Below, piece after piece: positions 57,701 through 64,000 of a stretch of DNA of 64,000 nucleotides (its first letter is position 1; each line of letters starts with the position of its first letter). A program made the translations under genes and the position numbers. The stretch is from the NCBI RefSeq assembly GCF_016097555.1, contig NC_054704.1, positions 94,199,828 through 94,263,827 of the forward strand, given 5' to 3'. The notes beneath the pieces are model-generated. The model was given only the letters and a program-made list of their open reading frames with translations, searched no databases and was not told the origin of the DNA. The DNA comes from Gigantopelta aegis (Eukaryota; Mollusca; Gastropoda; Neomphalida; Peltospiridae).

Positions 57701-60700
57701 GGCGTACTATTGAGGCATGGTGCTGCACCATGATAAAACAAGTTAGGGAAAACACTAAGTATATAATATAATCTTCTAAGAAACTACCCATAAAGGTTCT
57801 GTGACGTGCTTTATACACCGAATATTGTAATATCAGGTCTGAGAATTTCAGCAAACTTCCGTAAATGTTGAACACGTTGAACGATGGAGGAAAAGCTGGT
57901 TAGAACAATTCATCGTTTATGTTGATATTGGTTTTGCAGTATCTTTCTGTAGCCTGCCTTATTTTTTCTTCAAAAAACTGATAATTTTTTTTAAAGATTT
58001 TCTGATGAACGATTACAGCTTTTGCACGAACGATCTGTTGTTTATGTTGATATTGGTTTTGCATAACCGACAGACGAATGACAAAATCGTTCATGCCAAA
58101 TTTTATGCCTAGGATAGGGAAGAAATGAGATGGGTTCATTACAGTATAGTGTTACTATGTTAAAAATAATTCTGTTTTAGCTTGATAAAGATCTGATTGG
58201 TCGGATTCCCGGTGGTCCTGCAGAAAAGAATGCCCGCATGAAGAAGAGGAGGAGTTACAGCCTCAGCCGATCACCCAGTCGGACCAGTCTAGGTAGATTT
58301 TGCTCTTCAGTTATATCACATATCTCACAATGTAATAGGAACTGATTGAAACAATGTGCTGAGGTGTTGTGTCACTGGGCTGTAATTCTGTTCATTACAG
58401 CACACATTACTGTAAGCAATGAAGGATTTGACCTATAGTCCTTCCCAGCACCAAGAACATCGTAAATTTGTAAATAATTTCAGTTTGATTTGACATAAGA
58501 AGAAAAATAAACATGTTTTGGAAAAAAACACCCCAAAATCCCAACTATTTATATGTGCAATTTGAAAAACAATCAGTTAAAAATGAATAAAATGATAGTA
58601 CATGTACATACAATTGTAAGAAAACACTTTTCATTGATGGGAAGGACTATTACATGTATGTAGACATGTAAAGGGTTTTAATGAAAGCACATAGAGTTAT
58701 AAATAAACACAACTTTTTTGCCTATTGTTGGTGAACAAATCTTAGATACATTGTTGTTTGGTTTGGTCAAATAAAGTTCTGACATTGAGGCTAATATGCC
58801 ATCTGATAAGTTAAAACACAACATAATGAGTGTTGTTTTTAAACATTGTAGGAATATATGCCTTTCATGTAGCTATATAATTATAAATTACAGCTTAAAA
58901 TGACACACCCTAGTTACGTTTATTTGTTAAACATTACAGCGTTGTTTTTTGCTATTAAAACCCATTTTTCACAAATAAAATTGCACTTTACTTACATTTT
59001 ATTTAGAATACACATTTCCATTCACCTGAAGTGCTTTTTGGTAATCCTGATGTTTGTAAAACCACGAAATGCATTTTTTGCATTTTTTCACAAGACGTGT
59101 TGTCGAGAAAAAAACGTTAAGCAAGCGAGGTCCAATCTATTTTTAGAGGGGATATTTCCATTTCAGTGTCACAGACGTTGGTATATCACGTGGCCGTTAT
59201 CATTTTGGTTCGGTTTGTTTTCTCGTGCACGGTTCGTGCAATCAACATCCGATTTGTTGTTGTTCATTTGTGAGATTTTTCTTCACAGTTCGTGAACATT
59301 TTCAGTAACAATAAAGTTCAGACAAGTAAGTGTCTCAATACAAAACGTTACAAACCCTTAAAACCAATAATTTTGATAAGTCTTACGATATTTGGAGAGG
59401 GGATACAACCAGGACAGAACAGTTGGAACATGTCCAGGAGAGGTGAAACGAACGCACTCCAAGTCTGTGAAATTTGTCGTGATGTAGGCATTGTTGTGCT
59501 TCTACCGGTGACATCAGAATACTAACTTTCAAAATTATTTCAAGCAATTGGGACATGGGACATCAATATAAAACCTGCTTTTTCACTCGATTTGATAAAA
59601 ACGTGATCTAAGTGTGTTACAGGTTTGTAGATTAACCAAATTATAATTTATTTTTGCTTGATGGAACTAGGGTGTGGGGCTTTAAGCTCTGCATCTAATT
59701 ATCAAATTTCAAACAGTTTAAATTTGTACGATTTACTTACTAGAAAAGGTTAATTACTTAAAATACCATTGTGTATGAATTCCAGTTTGCAACTTTGCCG
59801 GGCTTGCCCATAGATGGTCACATGTGTATACCAACAGCCATGGTATGCGTTTTTCTGTCTGTGGGAATGCAAATACAATGATATCACTTGTTGCTATTGC
59901 GTACAAGTAGCCTACATGTGTGTGATCGTAGCAGGTTTCTTGTTTTCAGCTGATGAAATCATTAATACATGTAGGTCTTAGACGTCATTCCGGGGGGGGG
60001 GATTTAGCTCAGTCAGTTGAGTGCTCGCTTGAGGTGCTTGCATCGCAGGATCAAACCACCTCTGTGGACCCATTCAAGTTATTGGGGGTTTTCTCGTTCC
60101 AGCCAGTGCACCACAGCTGGTCAAATGCTATGGTATGTGCTTTCCTGTCTATGGGAAAGTGCATATAAAAGATCCCTTGCTGCATTAGGAAAAATGTGGC
60201 GGGTTTCCTCTTATAACTACATGTCAGAATTACCAAATGGTTGATATCCAGTAGTCAATGATTAATAAATCAATGTGCTCTAGTGGTGTCGTTAAACAAA
60301 ACAAACTTTTCAAGACACCATGCCATAATTTAGAATGTGCTATGCAGGGTCTTATTAAATAAGTGGCAAGTGTCTGTTCCTTTACTCTAAGAATTGTACT
60401 GTTTTAACTACATCTTACCAGAATGCTGTTACATTTTCAAACTTTCACTCACTTATTTACTACATTTTGTAACTTATTTTGATTTACAGTTAATGCTAAA
60501 AGTATAGTTTTATATAAAAACTCTTTGTCTCTCTTTCTTTTTCTTTGCTATTAGCCAACTTTTGTGAGTATGTAGCTAAATCTCCCGACAAAAGCTGTAT
60601 GGTTTGTGAGGCCTATGAGCGCCACATGGGACGGCCATACTGGGGTCACGGCCGTAACTTCCATCCGACGGGTCTCTATTGTGAGGAGTGCTGGGTAGGA

Positions 60701-62460
60701 ACATCGAGGCATGATCGTTATTTCAACATGATCGTTATTTCAACTTGATCGATTTTAGTCGAATGCTGTGCCTTTGCATGCAGACTTGGGTAGCTTCGGG
60801 CGTGGATCCAGGGTGGGGGTTCGAGGGGGTCTGGACCCACCCTTTTAATGAATTAAAAAAAAAAGATTCCACTTATTTTATAGTGGATACACCACTAATA
60901 TAAAACTTCTGTTTCAGTACTTGTATGTAGACACACACACACCCCTGAAAACAATTGTGGATCTGCGCCTGAGATTGCTGCATGCATTGTAAATGTTTAC
61001 TGCATGCACATGCACAATAACCTATTGTCGTACCGGTAAAATCAAATAATTATATCAACCAAACTCCATTAGTTGAGTCTCCTAGCTTCATCTGGACAAA
61101 TAGGTTTCATTATACTAGTACAGTTACCATTCATCCAGTGTATATTTCTTGTGGAATTCCTGACTTCCTGACAGTTGAAATGGAGATGTGTTGTGCATTT
61201 AGTTCTACTGTACTGTACTGTACTGTACTGCACTGTGTGTGTGCATTTTCAAAGCATTAGATCTCTTCCACAACCACCATGTCCCAGAAAAGTGAAACTC
61301 TAATCCTGTGATCTCTTCAATTACAATGACTTAAGATAAAGTGGGGAATGCTTTTGCTTAAAATAGGTAGCTTAGTAATGGAACCACATCTCATCTTGCT
61401 GCGTCAAGAATTCCACTGAAATGTTATGTTGTATGATCACTGAATACGTATGCATCACAAAAACAGAAATTATTAGAACATTAAATTTCTTTTATTTAAA
61501 TAGTCATTTATTTCAAAAGGCTATCAATCAAAGTCGTCATTTCATGGTTGTTGCCTGATTACTAATTACATTGTTTGACTTTTCTTTTTTCTTTTTTTTA
61601 AAATACTTGTTTGGTTTCTTTTGCTGTTTATTTGTTTTGTTTTCTTTTTATTCCATTCTGTTTGTTTAGCAGGCATCAAAGCCTCTGGCCTCAATCAATG
61701 GATAGACCTTAACACGAACAATGACTGCTATTTGTCAATATTAAAAACAAAGTGTAGTAAAAGGATTAACAAATTAAAGGATTAGTTACTTATTCTAAAT
61801 ATGCCACATGAATGTATCATATCCAACTTACTGATTGACATTTTTAGCCTTATAATAATCTATTTGCCCCCATTTTTGTTTTGTCAATCATAAAGTAATA
61901 TTAAAAACAAATGTTCATGAGATAGCATGCCCCAAAACCCTCCAAACAATCATGCAGCTTTTGGCTACTTGCTCTTGTTCTACACTAAAAATTATTTCAA
62001 CAGAGTTCTGATATTATTGGCAAACCTTTTATCACTGCTAAACACTAGCTAGTTCCTCGGCCAAGTGCAGGTGTATACTCAACAAAATTAAGGGTCAGTA
62101 AATATTTTCAGCATACAAGTACTTCTGGTATAAAATAAATATCTCGTTTGTGGTTTTTCAAAGTGTACAAACATTGCATTATTGTTGATTGTTAATAATA
62201 ATAACATTTTTCAGTTAATCTAAGCAGCATTTAAAAATCTGTTCTATGATCAAAACTTGCTAACATATTTAACACTAACAAAAACTGTCCAAAATCTCTC
62301 TACAGGCCCTTAGTTTATTTTGTTGAGTACAGATGTACTGAGTGTTTATGAAGTTATAGTGCATGCTGCATGTTGCTACCCTTTCTGTTTTGTAGGAAGC
62401 TACAGCGACTATGATTACACAGACTACCCCAGTCTGAGACACAGGTACCTCCTGAGTAAG
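45685..62460 (+). CDS. SPATA6: SPATA6, spermatogenesis-associated protein 6, 5' part of gene
   Basis: SPATA6 is a sperm protein needed in mouse for the connecting piece that joins sperm head to tail. Exons: 45685-45732, 48134-48271, 49095-49143, 50487-50659, 52205-52303, 52673-52722, 55536-55695, 58181-58292, 62396-62460; 298 codons so far, all in phase, with the gene running past the window. Diagnostic text: 'APGVWLPSKEQVYLSVYMLG' and 'FPLLVDEKFKFEK' (N-terminal SPATA6 domain), 'GIAPKLEFSTSTVI' (nearly identical to the vertebrate protein), and 'ITRPPFVVRK', matching the vertebrate 'KPPFVIR' site. A candidate extra exon is at 60555-60694. Introns carry SINEs, two MITE-type elements and an 8-bp-TSD element. 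Identification rests on remembered vertebrate sequence. Confidence 0.9.
46238..46757. mobile_element. hAT-type MITE with 137-bp inverted repeats
   Basis: Arms 46238-46374 and 46621-46757 are inverted copies. GGAAAGAG flanks both ends (46230-46237 and 46758-46765), an 8-bp duplication as in hAT elements. The 246-bp centre is non-coding. Lies in SPATA6 intron 1. Confidence 0.8.
46766..47879. other. SPATA6 intron 1 sequence
   Basis: AT-rich, no exon or element recognised. Confidence 0.4.
47880..48035 (-). mobile_element. SINE tail and partial body
   Basis: Reverse tail B ('TTTAACAACACCACTAGAAC') and body to 'TAGCAAGGGATCTGTTATAT'. It ends about 100 bp before SPATA6 exon 2. Confidence 0.75.
48134..48271 (+). 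CDS. SPATA6: SPATA6 exon 2
   Basis: Acceptor TTTGTACAG, donor GTAATT, phase 0 in and out, 46 codons. Carries the core of the N-terminal domain ('VYLSVYMLGQYRSTHL'). Confidence 0.92.
48455..48508 (-). mobile_element. SINE tail A fragment
   Basis: 'TTTAATGACGCACTCAACAC' to 'TTATATGGCGTCAG', about 50 bp only. Confidence 0.7.
49095..49143 (+). CDS. SPATA6: SPATA6 exon 3
   Basis: Acceptor TTATTCCAG, donor GTATTG. Encodes 'TFYTAMDPSDVADYME' and leaves in phase 1, matching the vertebrate 'AVDPGDVAEQLE' stretch. Confidence 0.9.
49925..50031 (-). mobile_element. SINE head fragment
   Basis: Reverse of the type 1 head ('GGGACATAGCCCACCTGTAA') and the first part of the body. Confidence 0.7.
50487..50659 (+). 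CDS. SPATA6: SPATA6 exon 4
   Basis: Acceptor TTTGCCAG, donor GTAAGT, phase 1 in and 0 out. Encodes 'ELVVFELVQLSEYTDGGVRL', then 'FSTNLRDFLYPYPSL', paralleling vertebrate 'FELIQLVPP' and 'NTRDFMFPGP'. Confidence 0.92.
50675..51170. mobile_element. Tc1-type MITE, copy 2
   Basis: Related to the 515-bp copy at 10973. The left end is 'CTCTTCAAAAAAAGTAGAGG' after TA; the right end is diverged ('CCCCTACTTTTTTTTAAC'). It begins 15 bp after the exon 4 boundary, leaving the donor intact. Confidence 0.75.
51233..51626 (+). mobile_element. mosaic SINE, full length, with 14-bp target duplication
   Basis: Type 2 head ('GGCCTCGGTGGCGTCGTGG', B box in 'GGTTCGGATCCC'), type 1 body and a tail ending 'GGCGTCGTTAAATAAAACAT'. 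TTACTGATGTGAAG occurs on both sides (51219-51232 and 51627-51640), the mark of retroposition. Confidence 0.9.
51844..52162. mobile_element. short hAT-like non-autonomous element
   Basis: A 319-bp segment with 14-bp inverted ends, CAGGGGTGCAGAAA and its inverse. CAGGGGTG is a typical hAT end, but no clean target duplication is visible. It ends 42 bp before SPATA6 exon 5. Confidence 0.65.
52205..52303 (+). CDS. SPATA6: SPATA6 exon 5
   Basis: Acceptor TTCCTCAG, donor GTATTA, phase 0 in and out. Encodes 'GIAPKLEFSTSTVIKESYS', the most conserved SPATA6 stretch in the window, then an acidic end. Confidence 0.93.
52673..52722 (+). CDS. SPATA6: SPATA6 exon 6
   Basis: Acceptor CTTGCAG, donor GTAAGC. 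Encodes the basic 'RLRRLRLKHVCSPKRG' and leaves in phase 2, as exon 7 requires. Confidence 0.8.
53188..53446 (+). mobile_element. SINE, head lost, tail B
   Basis: 'GGTGGGCCCATTGGGCTATT' through the body to 'TAGTGGTGTCATTAGAC'. Confidence 0.8.
53998..54590 (+). mobile_element. SINE, tail B, interrupted by a second SINE
   Basis: Diverged body at 53998-54213; its tail resumes at 54557 ('TGGCATTATTAAACAAACC'). The gap is the SINE at 54223. Confidence 0.75.
54223..54556 (+). mobile_element. SINE, full length, tail A, nested in another SINE
   Basis: 'GGGGCGGGATGTAGTCCAGT' to 'GAGTGCGTCGTTAAATAAAA' and (CCTT)n. TGGCATT lies at both borders (54214-54220 and 54557-54563). Confidence 0.85.
54591..55535. 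other. SPATA6 intron 6, remaining part
   Basis: AT-rich with no element ends or exon seen. Confidence 0.4.
55536..55695 (+). CDS. SPATA6: SPATA6 exon 7
   Basis: Acceptor CTTCACAG, donor GTAATA, phase 2 in and 0 out. 'EPTIASISRSRSASLSKRFE' and 'ITRPPFVVRK' parallel the vertebrate 'YEQPTISSKSHSPSPYTKRR' and 'KPPFVIR'. Confidence 0.9.
55696..58180. other. SPATA6 intron 7
   Basis: Contains one SINE at 56920-57208; the rest is AT-rich with no clear frame. Confidence 0.5.
56920..57208 (-). mobile_element. SINE, near full length, tail A
   Basis: Reverse tail 'TTTAACAATGCACTCAACAC', body, and part of the type 1 head at 'GAAGACGTAGCCCAGTGGTA'. Confidence 0.85.
58181..58292 (+). CDS. SPATA6: SPATA6 exon 8
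   Basis: Acceptor TCTGTTTTAG, donor GTAGAT (weak), phase 0 in and 1 out. Encodes 'LDKDLIGRIPGGPAEKNARM' and the Ser/Arg-rich 'SYSLSRSPSRTSL', with phosphorylation-prone SP and SR pairs. Confidence 0.85.
58293..59800. other. SPATA6 intron 8, first part, with a possible dispersed repeat
   Basis: 59580-59690 contains 'GTGTTACAGGTTTGTAGATT', similar to 'GTGTTGCGGGTTTGTAGATT' at 21210, so part of it is repetitive. The open frames at 58900-59525 show no family motif. Confidence 0.4.
59991..60312 (+). mobile_element. SINE, full length, tRNA-like head with clear A and B boxes, tail B
   Basis: Head 'TTTAGCTCAGTCAGTTGAGT' and B-box-like 'GCAGGATCAAACC', body, then 'TAGTGGTGTCGTTAAACAAA'. A decayed SINE body precedes it at about 59805-59950. 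Confidence 0.85.
60555..60694 (+). CDS. candidate Cys-rich cassette or alternative end exon of SPATA6
   Basis: Acceptor CTATTAG and donor GTAGGA. It joins in phase to exon 8 and encodes 'CMVCEAYERHMGRPYWGHGR' and 'NFHPTGLYCEECW', with CxxC, His and CxxC spacing like a zinc site. Its end phase (0) does not fit exon 10, which exon 8 joins directly. So it is either an alternative last exon (read-through stops at 60748) or needs another exon not found. Codon content looks genuinely coding. Confidence 0.5.
60749..62395. other. SPATA6 intron, unassigned
   Basis: AT-rich. A repeat-like phrase with 'GGGTGGGGGTTCGAGGGGGT' lies at about 60812 and a short (TACTG)n at 61205-61230. A good acceptor at 61668-61670 is not followed by convincing coding sequence. 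Confidence 0.4.
62396..62460 (+). CDS. SPATA6: SPATA6 exon 9 (last in window)
   Basis: Acceptor TTTTGTAG, donor GTAATC. Its first two bases complete Gly with the last base of exon 8. Encodes 'SYSDYDYTDYPSLRHRYLLS'; phase 0 out. The Leu-Gly-Ser junction parallels vertebrate 'TLLGSS'. Confidence 0.8.
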
Positions 62461-62547
62461 GTAATCTAGCTACCAAACGAGCATTTTTACATTCAGTGTA
62501 GCGTACATCTCATTTAAAATGTATTAATACTTAATACCATCATGTTG

Positions 62548-62842
62548 GGCAGGACGTATAGCCCAGTGGTAAAGGGCGAGGTTGGTTGAGGTTCATTCCC
62601 ATCGGTGGGCCCATTGGGTTATTTCTCGTTCTAGCCAGTGCACCATGATTGGTATATCAAAGGCTGTGGTATGTGCTATCCTGTCTGTGGGATGGTGCAT
62701 ATAAAAGATCTCTTGCCACTAATGGAAAAATGTAGCGGGTTTCCTTTCTAAGACTGTCAAAATTACCAAATGTTTGACATCCAATAGCCAATGTTTAATA
62801 AATCAATGTGCTCTAGTGGTGTCGTTAAGCAAAACAAACTAA
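62548..62842 (+). mobile_element. SINE, full length, tail B
   Basis: 'GGGCAGGACGTATAGCCCAG', body with 'GGATGGTGCATATAAAAGAT' and 'TAGTGGTGTCGTTAAGC'. Confidence 0.85.
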
Positions 62843-64000
62843 ACTACATGTAATACCATGATGGTGTAAAAAACCCATTATTCAGTTGTTTAAATTTGAA
62901 ATGTAAGTACATTTTCCCATTCAGGGTCTATCGTTTTAGGACCGCCTTTAAATTGCAATTTAAAAAACAAAATTTAAACAGAAGGGGTGGTTTATGATTA
63001 ATGTTGTGTTTTGTATATTATGCATTTCACTTTCAATATAAGCTGCATCAGTGATTGTGCTTTGTTGTCTTCAAACATTACACTTATTGCAGTTGTTTGT
63101 TCCATTTGTATGCTGTGGGTATTTGTTTATTACGTTTTGCTACATCTAATGCATTGTATCAACATTATATTGTATAATAGTTGTTATTGTTACACCTAGC
63201 TGTGATGCCATTAACAATAGAATCAGCTGGTGGAAATTAAATTAAAGCCGGATCTTTCTGTCGGTTCCAGAATTAAGTTGATACTAAACCTCAGAAACAC
63301 TTGATTTCATTGGTTTATCTTAGATATTGATGTATTATTATTAAACATGCAGGAAGCATTTATTTTTTAATTATCTGCGTTCCTGCCTATTAATGACATC
63401 ACTGCATAGCTGTAAAAGTATTATGTGTTAATTGTGTATAAAACTTACAGGAATTAATTAAGTTGTAGTCTGTCATGTGTAAGCCTTATAATATTCAGAA
63501 ATACTAAAGGATGTTTATGTTGCATGAATTGTTGATGACTAGCATCTTGCAAGACTCGCCCCGTGCCTAATTACTCAAGTACTCGTGTAGACCCTAACTA
63601 GCATGCACATGAAATAAACTAATGTCCAGTCTGTATATTTTATTTTTATCTTTAATATGTCATTAATACATTTATTGTCACATAGCTTAAACATTTAATT
63701 CTTAGACTAGTATTATTTTTAGAAAAGAGTTTAAAACAAATAAAACAAATTAATGTTTATTTTTATTTGTTTTATACTGTGATATATAAATTTAATAGGA
63801 CAAATTACAGCTCAATTTGGAGTGTTATACATCCATTGTTTATACATACATGTGTACATGTCTATATAATATTATGTCCTGAATTTTTTTACAAATTCCA
63901 GTCATGAACACTGAGGTGTAATAATTAATATAGTTCCATAAAATATATATATAATGTACATCATCATGTAACTCAATATTTTTAAAATATCAAATGAGTA
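62843..64000. other. SPATA6 intron running off the window
   Basis: AT-rich, no further exon found before the window ends. Confidence 0.4.

Noticed and set aside
58900-59525. 131- and 77-codon frames in SPATA6 intron 8
   Set aside because: No recognisable domain, not in phase with SPATA6 exons, and part of the area resembles a dispersed repeat also seen near 21210.
60001-60075. Standalone tRNA gene
   Set aside because: A- and B-box-like sequences are the head of a full-length SINE, with the shared body and tail following immediately.
61670-61785. Extra SPATA6 exon after a good acceptor (TTTAGCAG)
   Set aside because: The frame in phase with exon 8 is short, ends in a stop, and lacks resemblance to SPATA6; other frames stop sooner.

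Overview
The window looks like a stretch of molluscan (probably gastropod) nuclear genome. The reasons are intron-split genes with GT-AG borders, an AT-rich background, tens of copies of tRNA-headed SINEs of the kind common in molluscs, several Tc1-type DNA transposons, and many microsatellites. No rRNA, standalone tRNA gene, CRISPR array or bacterial gene organisation was seen.

Three host genes can be supported. (1) An intronless profilin-family gene on the + strand at 4539-5015, with two possible start codons and an overlapping upstream ORF. (2) A nine-exon gene on the - strand between 42287 and 29322. I do not recognise it, but its exons join in phase from exon 2 to the stop codon. It has a TATA box, a likely signal-peptide exon, a large exon with Asp/Glu- and His-rich tandem repeats, a helical C-terminal half and a poly(A) signal. 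This is the best candidate here for something undescribed. (3) The 5' two-thirds of SPATA6 (spermatogenesis-associated protein 6) on the + strand, from 45685 to beyond the window end. Nine exons are in phase, plus one Cys-rich candidate exon.

Region by region: 1-4.4 kb holds SINE fragments. 4.5-5.0 kb is profilin. 6.26-9.0 kb is a 2.7-kb element with TTA target duplications and Harbinger-like ends, filled with an 81-bp satellite. 9.3-29 kb is gene-free and repeat-dense: SINEs, Tc1 elements at 14.2, 23.1 and 27.5 kb, a MITE at 11 kb, a SINE split by two other transposons at 19-20.3 kb, and a 1-kb foldback at 21.8-22.7 kb. 29.3-42.3 kb is the unknown - strand gene, with two Tc1 copies and several foldbacks in its introns. 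42.4-45.6 kb is an intergenic gap between two divergently transcribed genes. 45.7-64 kb is SPATA6, with SINEs and MITEs in almost every intron.

The mobile elements form recognisable sets. Three Tc1 copies (23.1, 27.5 and 39.0 kb) are nearly identical, and only the 23.1-kb copy keeps an open 335-codon DD34E transposase. Two ~500-bp MITEs (11.0 and 50.7 kb) share its outermost terminal bases and may have been moved by it. The SINEs use two different tRNA-like heads on interchangeable bodies and two tail types, which points to mosaic evolution. All calls come from reading the sequence and from remembered family features; no database search was possible.
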